A stretch of DNA of 64,000 nucleotides from an uncultured Oscillibacter sp. (GCA_910588005.1 CAJUQM010000006.1:1-64000), one strand, 5' to 3'; positions 17,295 to 26,585 are shown, numbered from the stretch's first letter. Notes: generated by a model not told the origin, from the letters alone. Program-made: numbers and translations.

Positions 17295-19523
17295 ATGATT
17301 ACTCTGCACGACAGCGGCGTTTTTCTCGCGAAGGGGGTTCTCCATACATCCGCCCCCGTCTCCTGGGAGGAGGGGCGGCGGCGCACTCTGGCCTGGGGGA
17401 TTCTCCAGGCCCACAGCGGCTCCGGCGATCCGGAGAGACTGCAGATTCGCTTTGACGCGATGGCCAGCCACGATATTACCTATGTGGGCATCATTCAGCA
17501 GGCCAGGGCCTCCGGCATGCGGGAGTTCCCCATCCCCTATGCCCTGACCAACTGCCACAACTCCCTCTGCGCCGTGGGCGGCACCATCAATGAGGACGAC
17601 CATGTCTTTGGACTGTCCGCCGCCAGAAAGTACGGCGGAATCTATGTCCCCGCCAATCAGAGCGTGATTCACTCCTACGCCCGGGAGCAGCTGGCGGGCT
17701 GCGGAAAGATGATTCTGGGATCTGATTCACACACCCGCTATGGCGCGTTGGGGACAATGGCCGTGGGCGAGGGGGGACCGGAGCTGGCCAAGCAGCTGCT
17801 GAAAAACACATGGGATGTGCCGTATCCCAAGGTGGTGCTGGTCTATCTCACCGGTGCGCCCAGACAGGGCGTAGGTCCTCACGACGTGTCCATTGCCCTG
17901 GTGAAGGCCACGTTTGAGAGTGGGTTTGTGAACAACTGTGTGCTGGAATTCGCCGGACCCGGCATCGCCGGGCTGCCCATTGACTTCCGGAACGGAATCG
18001 ACGTTATGACCACCGAGACCACCTGCCTCTCCTCCATCTGGGAGACCGACGGCGAGACCAAGGGGTTCTACGAGGCCCACCGGCGTCCGTCGGACTTCAA
18101 GGAGCTTCATCCCGGTGAGTTCGCCTGGTATGACCGGTATATCGAGCTGGATCTGAGCCGGGTGGAACCCATGATCGCCCTGCCCTTCCATCCCTCCAAT
18201 GCCTGGACGATTCGGGAGTTTTTGTCCAATGCGCGGGAGCTTTTGACAGGGGTGGAGGCCGACGCGCGGAAGCGCTACCCCAAGGCCCGGATCAACCTGA
18301 CGGATAAGATCCACGACGGAGGCGTGTGGGCGGATCAGGGCGTCGTCGCCGGGTGCGCCGGCGGTCTCTTTGACAACATCACAGAGGCGGCGGATATTCT
18401 CCGGGGCGGCAGCTGCGGCGACGGGTACTTTGCGCTGGACGTATATCCCACCAGCGTTCCCGTCAGTCTGGAGCTGACGCGGATCGGAGCGGCGGCGGAT
18501 TTGCTGCAAAGCGGGGCCGTTATAAAGCCCAGCTTCTGCGGTCCCTGCTTCGGCGCGGGGGACGTACCCGCTCACAATGGGCTGTCCCTGCGGCACACCA
18601 CCAGGAATTTTCCCAACCGGGAGGGATCGAAGCCCGGCGAGGGGCAGTTTGCCGCCGTCTGCTTAATGGACGCCCGGTCTATCGCCGCCACGGCGCGCTG
18701 CGGCGGCAGAATCACCTCTGCCGCAGAGGTGGACTATGAAACGGTCCGGCATCCCTATCACTTTGACAGGGGCGTATACGATAAACGGGTCTACAACGGC
18801 TTTGGCAAAGCGCTGCCGGAGACGGAGCTGATCCTCGGTCCCAACATCACCGACTGGCCGGAGATGCAGCCGCTGGCGGAAAATTTGCTGGTGGAGCTGG
18901 CGGCGGTGCTGCGTGACGGCGTTACCACCACCGACGAGCTGATTCCCTCCGGGGAGACCTCCTCCTACCGCTCCAATCCCCTGCGGCTGGCAGAGTTTAC
19001 CCTCTCCCGCCGGGAGCCGGCCTACGTGGGCCGGGCCAAGGCCGCGGCGGAGCTGGAGGTGGAGCGGCTGGCGGGCAGGGTTCCGGAGAGGCTGCAGGCC
19101 CTGCTGGACCGGGCGGGCGCAGGGACAGGGGATACCCAGTTCGGCTCCTGTGTCTTTGCCAATAAACCCGGAGATGGATCGGCCCGGGAGCAGGCCGCCA
19201 GCTGTCAGAAGGTTTTGGGGGGATTTGCCAATATCTGCTACAGCTTTGCCACCAAGCGCTACCGCTCCAACTGTATCAACTGGGGGATTTTGCCCTTCAC
19301 GCTGGACGAAGGAACGGACTTTCCCTATGAGGCGGGGGACTGCGTATTTGTCCCGGGAATTCGGACGGCAATTGCCGAAGGCCGGGAGGACATCCCTGCC
19401 AAGGTTTTGAAGCTGAGCGGCGGCGAGGAGGAAATTGTACTCCATGTCAGTGGCCTGACGGACGAGGAGCGGGAGATTCTCTTGGACGGGTGCCTGATGA
19501 ACTACTATGCCAAACGCGGCTGA
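17295..19523 (+). CDS. Aconitase-family hydratase (AcnC/YbhJ-like)
   Basis: The 742-residue protein belongs to the aconitase superfamily. SDSHTRYGALGTMAVGEGGPE is the conserved active-site region, cluster cysteines lie in the TNCHNSLC region and FCGPCFGAGD, and SNCINWGILPF represents the C-terminal swivel domain. It is closest to the YbhJ (AcnC) type rather than classical AcnA or AcnB. Its place between citrate synthase and isocitrate dehydrogenase indicates citrate-isocitrate isomerisation. The ATG follows AGGAGG, and the IDH start is 21 bases after its stop. Confidence 0.87.
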   Translation: MITLHDSGVFLAKGVLHTSAPVSWEEGRRRTLAWGILQAHSGSGDPERLQIRFDAMASHDITYVGIIQQARASGMREFPIPYALTNCHNSLCAVGGTINEDDHVFGLSAARKYGGIYVPANQSVIHSYAREQLAGCGKMILGSDSHTRYGALGTMAVGEGGPELAKQLLKNTWDVPYPKVVLVYLTGAPRQGVGPHDVSIALVKATFESGFVNNCVLEFAGPGIAGLPIDFRNGIDVMTTETTCLSSIWETDGETKGFYEAHRRPSDFKELHPGEFAWYDRYIELDLSRVEPMIALPFHPSNAWTIREFLSNARELLTGVEADARKRYPKARINLTDKIHDGGVWADQGVVAGCAGGLFDNITEAADILRGGSCGDGYFALDVYPTSVPVSLELTRIGAAADLLQSGAVIKPSFCGPCFGAGDVPAHNGLSLRHTTRNFPNREGSKPGEGQFAAVCLMDARSIAATARCGGRITSAAEVDYETVRHPYHFDRGVYDKRVYNGFGKALPETELILGPNITDWPEMQPLAENLLVELAAVLRDGVTTTDELIPSGETSSYRSNPLRLAEFTLSRREPAYVGRAKAAAELEVERLAGRVPERLQALLDRAGAGTGDTQFGSCVFANKPGDGSAREQAASCQKVLGGFANICYSFATKRYRSNCINWGILPFTLDEGTDFPYEAGDCVFVPGIRTAIAEGREDIPAKVLKLSGGEEEIVLHVSGLTDEEREILLDGCLMNYYAKRG

Positions 19524-19544
19524 TTGCGGACAGGAGAGAATTCT

Positions 19545-20750
19545 ATGGAAAAGATCAAAATGACCACCCCCCTGGTGGAGATGGACGGCGACGAGATGAC
19601 CCGGATTCTCTGGGGGATGGTGAAAGAGAAGCTCATTTTGCCCTTTGTGGAGTTGAAAACCGAATATTACGATCTGGGGCTTTTGAACCGGAATGCCACC
19701 GGCGACCAGGTGACCATAGATGCCGCCAACGCCGCCAAGCGGCTGGGCGTGGCGGTGAAATGCGCCACCATTACTCCCAACCGCCAGCGGATGGAGGAGT
19801 ATCCGGAGCTGACGGAGATGTGGAAATCCCCCAACGGTACGATCCGGGCCATTTTAGACGGCACCGCGTTTCGCGCGCCGATCGTCGTGCCCTGGATCCG
19901 GCCCGTGGTGAAGAACTGGGAGCAGCCCATCACCATTGCCCGCCACGCCTACGGCGATATGTACAAGGCCGTGGATATGATGACGGAGGAGCCGGGAACG
20001 GCCACACTCACATTCCGGGGAGAGAGTGGGGCGGAAAAGACGCTGGTGGTTCAGACGGTGGACGGTCCCGCGGTCTGGCAGGGCCAGCACAATAAGGATT
20101 CCAGCATTCGGGCCTTTGCCCGCTCCTGTTTTCAGTATGCCCTGAGCCAGAGACAGGATCTGTGGTTTTCCACCAAGGACACCATTGCCAAGGTCTACGA
20201 TGGAGAGTTCAAGCGTATTTTTGAGGAGGAGTTTGAAAATACCTACCGTACAGAGTTTGAAAAGCTGGGCCTGACCTATTTTTACACCTTGATCGACGAC
20301 GCGGTGGCGCGGGTTGTACGCTCTAAAGGCGGCTTCATCTGGGCGCTGAAGAACTATGACGGTGACGTGATGAGCGACATGGTGGCCGCCGCCTTCGGAA
20401 GCCTGGCCATGATGACCTCCGTTCTGGTGTCCCCCGACGGCGTTATGGAGTTCGAGGCCTCCCACGGCACCGTTACCCGGCACTACTACCGCTATCTCAA
20501 GGGCGAGAAGACCTCGACCAATCCCATGGCCACGATTTTTGCCTGGTCCGGCGCACTGAAACGCCGGGGTGAGCTGGACGGCCTGCCGGAGCTGGTCCGC
20601 TTCGGCCAGCGGCTGGAGGCGGCCTCTTTGGAGACTTTGGAGAGCGGCGTTATGACCCGGGATCTCCTGCCTCTGGCAGAGCCGGGATTTGCGGCCCGGG
20701 GAGTGGACAGCGAGGAATTTTTAAACGAGATCGCGGCGCGGCTGGCCTAA
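19545..20750 (+). CDS. icd: Isocitrate dehydrogenase (NADP), eukaryote-type dimeric form
   Basis: The 401-residue protein closely follows the type II (mitochondrial/cytosolic IDH1/IDH2-like) family: VEMDGDEMTRILW, CATITPNRQRMEEY, WKSPNGTIR, RHAYGDMYKA, LIDDAVARVV, WALKNYDGDVMSD and HGTVTRHYYRY. It oxidises isocitrate to 2-oxoglutarate, most likely with NADP. ATG 19545 follows CAGGAGAG; an upstream in-frame TTG is adjacent to the aconitase stop and lacks a site. A strong hairpin follows 60 bases downstream. The eukaryote-type enzyme is less common in Firmicutes than the Icd of Bacillus. Confidence 0.94.
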   Translation: MEKIKMTTPLVEMDGDEMTRILWGMVKEKLILPFVELKTEYYDLGLLNRNATGDQVTIDAANAAKRLGVAVKCATITPNRQRMEEYPELTEMWKSPNGTIRAILDGTAFRAPIVVPWIRPVVKNWEQPITIARHAYGDMYKAVDMMTEEPGTATLTFRGESGAEKTLVVQTVDGPAVWQGQHNKDSSIRAFARSCFQYALSQRQDLWFSTKDTIAKVYDGEFKRIFEEEFENTYRTEFEKLGLTYFYTLIDDAVARVVRSKGGFIWALKNYDGDVMSDMVAAAFGSLAMMTSVLVSPDGVMEFEASHGTVTRHYYRYLKGEKTSTNPMATIFAWSGALKRRGELDGLPELVRFGQRLEAASLETLESGVMTRDLLPLAEPGFAARGVDSEEFLNEIAARLA

Positions 20751-20809
20751 ATATACTTCGGCTGCCTGACGCCGTGCGGCAGGGAGCGGCCGTGAGGATA
20801 GAATTCAAA

Positions 20810-20843
20810 AAGAGCGGGATGCCGGATAGGCATCCCGCTCTCT
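20810..20843. terminator. Terminator after icd
   Basis: The stem AAGAGCGGGATGCC/GGCATCCCGCTCT(C)TT has a 5-nt loop and a short T run. Confidence 0.8.
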
Positions 20844-20976
20844 TTGGACTGCCGGAGGGGCGGCAAATTCCCGCGCGGACTGTATGATGAGACGGAAAGC
20901 GGCAAGACGGCGCACCGGAATCCTGGCATTTGATTTCCGCTGCGGCGCCCCGGTTGGGCGGGGAAGGGGAGGGCAG

Positions 20977-21852
20977 TCACTCCCAGGCTTGCCTGCACAG
21001 CTGGATCATCACTTCCATAGGGCGGGTTAAGTATTTATTCCGGTGGTGAAGCAGACGGAAGCGCCGGGCAAACCGGATTCCCGCCACCCAAAACTGACTC
21101 ACAGTGCCGGCGCTGAGGGCCGGCTGAATCAGCGGCAGCGGCAGTACCGCCACTCCAAGTCCCTCTGCCACGCCGCTGACCAGCGCTTGGGTGCTGATGC
21201 TCTGCCACAGTGGATGCGGCTCCACTCCACCGGCCTTCAGCGTGGATTCCACCAGATCCCGGCCGGCGCTGCCCTTTTCCCGGAAGAGAAAAGGCTGGCC
21301 GCTGAGCTGTCCGGCGGATATGGACTGCCCCGCGAAGGGATGGGCCGGGTGGCAGAGAAACACCAGCTCGTCCCCGCCCAGGGGAAGATCTGCCAGTTTT
21401 TGATTGCGGCACACCCCCTCGATCATACCCAGGTCGATCTCATTTTCCAAAATAGCGCTTTCGATCGTATCGGAATTTGAGACCATGACCTCAATCCGCA
21501 GCTTTGGGTACCGCTCCTGGAGCCGCGTTACGATTCCAGGCAGCTGCACGGTGCCGATGGTGATGCTGCTGCCCAGCCGCAGGGTACCGGTTTCCTCCCA
21601 GTCCTGGGAGCGCGCCTCCATCTCGTCCAGCAGGGCCACGATATGCTGGGCGTAGGACTGCATCTGCCTGCCTGCGTCGGTGAGGAAGAGCCGCCGTCCG
21701 ATCCGGTCAAACAGAGTGACGCTATAGTGCTCTTCCAGTTCCCGTATGGCCACACTGACGGTGGGCTGGGCGATGTACAGCTTTTCCGCCGCCGCGGTAG
21801 CGGACCCCTCCCGGCACACGGCTAGAAAAATCCGCAGATGGCGCAGGGTCAC
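20977..21852 (-). CDS. LysR-family regulator divergent from chromate-type transporter
   Basis: The 291-residue protein has the LysR N-terminal winged helix (MTLRHLRIFLAVCREGSATAAAEKL) and an effector-binding domain with two Rossmann-like lobes. It is transcribed away from the ChrA-like genes, with the palindromic site 21877-21911 between. Translation starts at a GTG placed 7 bases after AAGGAGG. It is expected to regulate the transporter; the effector is unknown. Confidence 0.9.
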   Translation of the reverse strand: MTLRHLRIFLAVCREGSATAAAEKLYIAQPTVSVAIRELEEHYSVTLFDRIGRRLFLTDAGRQMQSYAQHIVALLDEMEARSQDWEETGTLRLGSSITIGTVQLPGIVTRLQERYPKLRIEVMVSNSDTIESAILENEIDLGMIEGVCRNQKLADLPLGGDELVFLCHPAHPFAGQSISAGQLSGQPFLFREKGSAGRDLVESTLKAGGVEPHPLWQSISTQALVSGVAEGLGVAVLPLPLIQPALSAGTVSQFWVAGIRFARRFRLLHHRNKYLTRPMEVMIQLCRQAWE

Positions 21853-21876
21853 GGCATTCCCTCCTTATATATAATT

Positions 21877-21911
21877 AAAATACTATAAATCATATTATAT
21901 CATAGTATTTT
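21877..21911. promoter_or_regulatory. Palindromic LysR-type operator
   Basis: Perfect 10-bp arms AAAATACTAT and ATAGTATTTT are separated by 15 A/T-rich bases in the gap between the divergent LysR and ChrA genes. The size and position fit a LysR recognition or activation site. Confidence 0.6.
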
Positions 21912-21959
21912 GAAAATGCAAATGGATGGTGTAAACTGGATGCAAAGGATGTGAGAAGG

Positions 21960-22505
21960 ATGAAGAAGACCTGCTGGAAACTATTTTCCTCCATGCTGCT
22001 TTTAAGCGGACTTACCTTTGGAGGCGGTTTTGTCATCATTCCCCTGATGCAGCGGCGGTTTGTGCAGGAGCTGGGATGGCTGACCGAGGAGGAGATTCTG
22101 GATATGACGGCCTTTGCCCGGGCGTCCCCCGGCGCGGTGACGGTCAATGTTGCGGTACAGGTGGGCGCCCGTGTGGCGGGGGCCGCGGGGGCTGTCTGCG
22201 GTGTATTGGGCACTATCGTTCCGCCTCTGGCGGTTCTCTCCGCAATCTCGCTTTGCTATGGGGCGTTTTCCGCCAGCCCTATTGTCGCCGCGCTGTTGTA
22301 CGGATTGCGGCTGGCGGTGGCCGTCGTAGCTGCGGATGCGGTGGCGGCCATGGCGGCGGAGATTGCCCGCGGTGGGGACCGCCTGCGGCTGGCGGTGATG
22401 GGCGGCGTATGTTTGCTGGCTATGACAGCGGACATCAGTACGATCTGGCTGCTGGCGGGAGGCGCTGTTTTAGGCTGGTTTTTGGCAGGGAGGGAGGCAG
22501 TATGA
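21960..22505 (+). CDS. Chromate transporter family protein, N-terminal-half type
   Basis: The 181-residue membrane protein is one half of a split ChrA-family (CHR) transporter. GLTFGGGFVIIPLMQRRFVQ followed by WLTEEEILDMTAFARASPGAVTVNVA is the CHR signature. In short-chain CHR systems two such proteins act as a heterodimer. The ATG 21960 is favoured because AAAGGA lies 10 bases upstream; GTG 21951 is an alternative. Its stop overlaps the start of the second half. The natural substrate in gut anaerobes is uncertain and need not be chromate. Confidence 0.85.
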   Translation: MKKTCWKLFSSMLLLSGLTFGGGFVIIPLMQRRFVQELGWLTEEEILDMTAFARASPGAVTVNVAVQVGARVAGAAGAVCGVLGTIVPPLAVLSAISLCYGAFSASPIVAALLYGLRLAVAVVAADAVAAMAAEIARGGDRLRLAVMGGVCLLAMTADISTIWLLAGGAVLGWFLAGREAV

Positions 22506-23059
22506 CCGCGCTGGCGTTTCACTTTCTATATATCGGACTTTTCAGCATCGGCGGAGGCCTCTCGGCGATCTCCCTGATCCAGGCGGAGATCGTGGACCGT
22601 CTGGGCTGGCTGACGGCGGAGACGCTGGTGGATCTCATGGCCATCGCGGAGATGACCCCGGGACCGATTGCGGTTAACGCCGCGTCCTTTGTGGGGATGA
22701 GCCTCTATGGGGTTCCGGGCGCGGTCACGGCGACCTGCGCCTGTATCCTCCCTGGGTGTTTCATCTCCTTTTTGATCTCGCGGGCAAACGACCGGCTGCG
22801 AAAAAATGGCCGCTGGCAATATACATTAAAAGTATTGCGGGCAGCAGTGGCCGGCGTGATTGTAAACGGCGGTCTGGTAATCGTAAAAAACGCGGTCTGT
22901 TCCGGTGAACCCGGCGCCGTCCTGGCGTCCGCGGCCTGCTTTTGCGCAGGGCTGGCCGCCTACCGGCGGTGGAAGCCCTCGCCGATGCTGTTTATGCTGA
23001 TTATGGGAACAGTTTGCGGTGTGCTGCGGTTGGCGGTGCCGGTATTCTTCCCGGGTTGA
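22502..23059 (+). CDS. Chromate transporter family protein, second half
   Basis: The 185-residue protein repeats the CHR motif (GLFSIGGGLSAISLIQ then WLTAETLVDLMAIAEMTPGPIAVNAASFVG) and pairs with the preceding gene, to which it is coupled by an ATGA overlap. It carries about five hydrophobic segments. A longer open frame from 22076 is out of context. A GC-rich hairpin (23067-23092) lies after the stop and may end the transcript. Confidence 0.85.
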   Translation: MTALAFHFLYIGLFSIGGGLSAISLIQAEIVDRLGWLTAETLVDLMAIAEMTPGPIAVNAASFVGMSLYGVPGAVTATCACILPGCFISFLISRANDRLRKNGRWQYTLKVLRAAVAGVIVNGGLVIVKNAVCSGEPGAVLASAACFCAGLAAYRRWKPSPMLFMLIMGTVCGVLRLAVPVFFPG

Positions 23060-23260
23060 CTTTGCTGCGGCGCGGATGGAAGTCCGCGCCGCGGCGGGCC
23101 TTTGGAGCGGGCGGCGGTTTGGAGGGCGGGATCACTGAAAGCTTGGGGACCGCCGCGGCCCCGCGCGAAACTGGCTTTTGGCAGATCGCTGAGCCGTCTG
23201 ACCGGAAGATGTCAAGTGAATTATTGCTGGAATATTAGAAAAATATTGTTAATTTTTTAT

Positions 23261-23299
23261 AAATCAACAATTGATTTCATGAAGTCAACGTGATATCCT
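23261..23299 (+). promoter_or_regulatory. tctCBA promoter overlapped by a palindrome
   Basis: TTGATT (23271) is 17 bases from TATCCT (23294). The inverted repeat AAATCAA-CAA-TTGATTT (23261-23277) covers the -35, so a repressor or activator site is likely. No regulator gene sits directly beside it. Confidence 0.55.
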
Positions 23300-23348
23300 G
23301 TCTCCAGGTGTTCTACCTAACATGTCAGAAAGAAAGGTTGAATTGAAA

Positions 23349-24389
23349 ATGAAGAAGAAACTCCTTGCCCTGCTGCTGGCGGCATTCATGCTGCTGAGCC
23401 TGTGCGCCTGCGGAGGCGGCTCCGGCGATAATGCCGGCACCACGCCCCCTCCCGCCGCCACCAATGCAGACGATGCCAACGAGCCTGCAGAACCGGCTGC
23501 CACCGGCTGGACGCCCAGCGAACCTGTGAACATGATCGTGGCCTACAAGGCCGGCTCCGGTACCGATAACACCGCCCGCGTCCTCAGCGCCTACGCCGAC
23601 AAGTTTGTGGGCCAGACCATCGTCATCGACAACCAGGAGGGCGGCTCCGGCTCCATCGGCTGGACGGCCCTGTCCCAGGCCAAGCCCGACGGCTACACCC
23701 TGGGCTTTGTGAATCTGCCCACCCTGTGCTCCAACATCGTGGAGGGCCTGGGCGATTACACCATGGAGGACTTTGTGCCCATCTGCAACCACGTCTCCGA
23801 GACCTCTGTGATCCTGGTGGCCGCCAACAGCCAGTTCAACACGCTGGAGGACCTGGTTGCCTACGCCAAGGATCATCCCGGCGAGCTGAAGGCCTCCACC
23901 AACGGCAACAAGGCCTCCAACCACATCGCCGTCCAGCTGCTCTCCACCACTGCCGGCTTTGAGTACACCGCCATCCCCTACGGCGGCACCGCCGACCAGC
24001 TGCTGGCTCTGCGCCAGGGCGAGGTGGACTTCTCCTCCGCCAAGCTGGCTGACTTTGCGGCGTTCACCTCCGAGGTGAAGGTCCTGGGCGTGTTCGATAC
24101 CAAGCGCCTGGCTGAGTATCCCGACGTTCCCACTCTGGGTGAGGCGGGCTACTATGACCAGTGGTACGGCTCCGCCCGTGCCATCGTGGCCCCCAAGGAC
24201 ACCCCCCAGGAGATCATCGACTTCTACGCCGAGGCCTTTAAGCAGACCATGGAGGACTCCGCCTATCTGGACGCCGCCGTCAAGGCCAGCGTCACCACCG
24301 AGTACATGGACCCCGCCGCTACCGCCGCCCTGCTGGACGCGCAGTACACCTTCTGCACCGACACCGTCTCTTCCATCTGGGGCGAATAA
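23349..24389 (+). CDS. tctC: Tripartite tricarboxylate transporter substrate-binding lipoprotein
   Basis: The 346-residue protein starts with a lipoprotein signal peptide (MKKKLLALLLAAFMLLSLCAC; acylated Cys at 18 or 20) and a Gly/Thr/Pro-rich tether, then a TctC-family binding domain (VNMIVAYKAGSGTDNTAR, DNQEGGSGSIGW). It captures a carboxylate and hands it to TctAB. The start at 23349 is preferred because it begins the signal peptide; an ATG at 23322 would add nine polar residues. Codon use is very biased to C-ending codons, consistent with high expression. Confidence 0.92.
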   Translation: MKKKLLALLLAAFMLLSLCACGGGSGDNAGTTPPPAATNADDANEPAEPAATGWTPSEPVNMIVAYKAGSGTDNTARVLSAYADKFVGQTIVIDNQEGGSGSIGWTALSQAKPDGYTLGFVNLPTLCSNIVEGLGDYTMEDFVPICNHVSETSVILVAANSQFNTLEDLVAYAKDHPGELKASTNGNKASNHIAVQLLSTTAGFEYTAIPYGGTADQLLALRQGEVDFSSAKLADFAAFTSEVKVLGVFDTKRLAEYPDVPTLGEAGYYDQWYGSARAIVAPKDTPQEIIDFYAEAFKQTMEDSAYLDAAVKASVTTEYMDPAATAALLDAQYTFCTDTVSSIWGE

Positions 24390-24402
24390 TCTGAATAGAG
24401 CT

Positions 24403-24440
24403 GCGCGGGGTTTCATGCCGTGAAGCCCCGCGCTTTTTTT
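24403..24440 (+). terminator. Attenuating terminator between tctC and tctB
   Basis: The 13-bp stem GCGCGGGGTTTCA/TGAAGCCCCGCGC with T7 lies inside the operon. It likely lowers expression of the membrane subunits relative to the binding protein. Confidence 0.85.
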
Positions 24441-24465
24441 CCAATTACAATGTGAGGTTTGAGAG

Positions 24466-24909
24466 ATGAAGAAAACCGATATCGGCGTTGTCGCGTTCGT
24501 CTACGCGGTCTGCGCCCTGTTTCTGGTGATGACCCTGCGCCTCCCCGCTGCCGCCCAAACCTATCCCCTGTTTATCATCATTCTGTTGGCCGCCCTGACC
24601 ACACTGTATGTGGCGCAGATGCTCCGGGCGGCGAAGAAGAGCGGCGTCACCAGCGGTCTGGAGGACTTCGAGGGCTTTTTGCCCAGGCAGTTTTTCCCCA
24701 TTCTGGGTATGGTGGTGCTGTACCTGGTGGTGATGTACTTCGCCGGGTTCTATATCGCCACGCTGGTGTTTATGGTGGTCTGCCTGCTGTTTTTGAAGGT
24801 TCCCAAGTGGCAGATCCTGCTGTCCACTGCCGTGATTCTGGTGCTGGTCTACTGCGCGTTTACCCTGTTCCTGAAGGTCAAGCTGCCTGTGGGCCTGCTG
24901 TTTAAGTAA
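24466..24909 (+). CDS. tctB: Tripartite tricarboxylate transporter small membrane subunit
   Basis: The 147-residue protein has four hydrophobic segments and the size of TctB, the small subunit with no conserved catalytic residues. It follows tctC and precedes tctA by 16 bases, the normal operon order. Identity rests on length, topology and context more than on motifs. Confidence 0.88.
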   Translation: MKKTDIGVVAFVYAVCALFLVMTLRLPAAAQTYPLFIIILLAALTTLYVAQMLRAAKKSGVTSGLEDFEGFLPRQFFPILGMVVLYLVVMYFAGFYIATLVFMVVCLLFLKVPKWQILLSTAVILVLVYCAFTLFLKVKLPVGLLFK

Positions 24910-24925
24910 AGGGGGAGGACGATTT

Positions 24926-26482
24926 ATGTTAGAGACGTTAGCCCTGATGGGCCAGGGCTTTGTCAATGCCCTTGTCCCCGTCAATATCCTGGCCATGGCC
25001 GCGGGTACTACTATCGGTATTGTCATCGGCTGTCTTCCTGGCCTGTCCGCCGCCATGGGCGTGGCCCTGCTGCTGCCCATGACCTTCACCATGGATGCCT
25101 CCACGGGCCTGATTATGCTGGGTGCCATCTACTGCGGCGCCATCTTCGGCGGGTCCATTTCCGCCATCTTGATCCACACCCCCGGCACCCCCGCCTCCGC
25201 TGCCACCGCCATTGAGGGCTATCAGATGACCCTCCAGGGCAAGGCCGGTAAGGCTCTTGGCACCGCCTGCATCTCCTCCTTCTTCGGCGGACTGCTGTCT
25301 TGCATCTCCCTGTACTTCTTCGCTCCGCTGCTGGCTCAGCTGGCCATGAAATTCGGCTCCCCGGAGTATTTCTGGCTGTCCATCTTCGGCCTGACCATCA
25401 TTGCGGGCGTCAGTTCCAAGTCTATGGTGAAGGGCCTCATCTCCGGCGCCCTGGGCCTGCTGCTCTCCACCATCGGCATGGACCCCATGGAGGGCGTGAA
25501 ACGGTTCATGTTCGGCCAGTCCTCCCTTTATGAGGGCATCAACACCACCTGCGCCCTGATCGGCCTGTTCTCCATGAGCCAGGCGCTGATTCTGGCGGAG
25601 CAGAAGATCAAGCAGCGGGCCAGAGCCGCGAAATTCAACGATAAGATGATGCTGACCAGAAAAGAGATGAAGCAGATCGCCCCCACCGTGGGCCGCTCCT
25701 GGATCATCGGCAACCTGATCGGCATTCTGCCCGGCGCCGGCGCCTCCATCGCCTGCTTCCTGGGCTACAACACCGCCCGCCAGTTCTCTAAGGAGAAGGA
25801 GAAGTTTGGTCACGGCAGCATTGAGGGCGTGGCCGGCTCCGAGGCCGCCAACAACGCCGTCACCGGCGGCTCCCTGATCCCCATGCTCACCCTGGGCATC
25901 CCCGGCGAGAGCGTCACCGCCGTTCTAATGGGCGGCCTGATTATCCAGGGCCTGACCCCCGGTCCCGACCTCTTCGTGGGCGAGACGGCGAAAATGACCT
26001 ATACCTTCTTTGCCGGATTCGTGCTGATCCAGTTCTTCATGCTGGGCATCGGCCTTCTTGGCTGCCGGGGCTTTGCCCAGATCTCCCGCCTGTCGGACGC
26101 CATTTTGATTCCCGCCGTCTCCGTCCTCTGCGTGGTGGGCTCCTACGCCATCCACAAGAACTTCGTGGACGTGGTGATCATGATGATCTTCGGCGTGCTG
26201 GGCTATCTCTGCCGGAAGTTCGACCTGAACACCGCCGCCATTGTGCTGGCGCTGATTCTGGGACCCATCGGAGAAAAGGGCCTGCGCCGCTCTCTGGCCC
26301 TTTCGGGCGGCGATCCCTCCATCCTCTTCTCCACCCCGGTGTGCTGGGTGCTGATCGCTCTGTGCATCTTCGGCATTCTCTCTCCCATCATGATGAACCG
26401 GATGGAGAAGAACGCCGTGGAGAAGGCCGGCGGCGACATTCCCGAGGAGACCGGCGACGATCCGGTCCGTACCTCGGAGTGA
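24926..26482 (+). CDS. tctA: Tripartite tricarboxylate transporter large membrane subunit
   Basis: The 518-residue protein is a full-length TctA permease with about 12 membrane segments. The family motif GCLPGLSAAMGVALLLPMTF near residues 32-51 and GSISAILIHTPGTPASAATAIEGYQM are both present, as is the repeat NLIGILPGAGASIACFLGY. It moves a carboxylate with a cation. The specific substrate is not readable, but nearby citrate-cycle genes make citrate or a relative plausible. Confidence 0.95.
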   Translation: MLETLALMGQGFVNALVPVNILAMAAGTTIGIVIGCLPGLSAAMGVALLLPMTFTMDASTGLIMLGAIYCGAIFGGSISAILIHTPGTPASAATAIEGYQMTLQGKAGKALGTACISSFFGGLLSCISLYFFAPLLAQLAMKFGSPEYFWLSIFGLTIIAGVSSKSMVKGLISGALGLLLSTIGMDPMEGVKRFMFGQSSLYEGINTTCALIGLFSMSQALILAEQKIKQRARAAKFNDKMMLTRKEMKQIAPTVGRSWIIGNLIGILPGAGASIACFLGYNTARQFSKEKEKFGHGSIEGVAGSEAANNAVTGGSLIPMLTLGIPGESVTAVLMGGLIIQGLTPGPDLFVGETAKMTYTFFAGFVLIQFFMLGIGLLGCRGFAQISRLSDAILIPAVSVLCVVGSYAIHKNFVDVVIMMIFGVLGYLCRKFDLNTAAIVLALILGPIGEKGLRRSLALSGGDPSILFSTPVCWVLIALCIFGILSPIMMNRMEKNAVEKAGGDIPEETGDDPVRTSE

Positions 26483-26545
26483 GCCGGAGGAAACGGGATA
26501 CCGCATTCTCCACCGTTCCTCACGATTAGCATGTATTGCAAAAGC

Positions 26546-26585
26546 AAAAGAGACAGGCCGTGAAAAAACGGCCTGTCTCTTTTTG
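26546..26585. terminator. Terminator after tctA
   Basis: The stem AAAAGAGACAGGCCG/CGGCCTGTCTCTTTTT has an A-rich loop and T5 on the plus strand. Confidence 0.9.
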
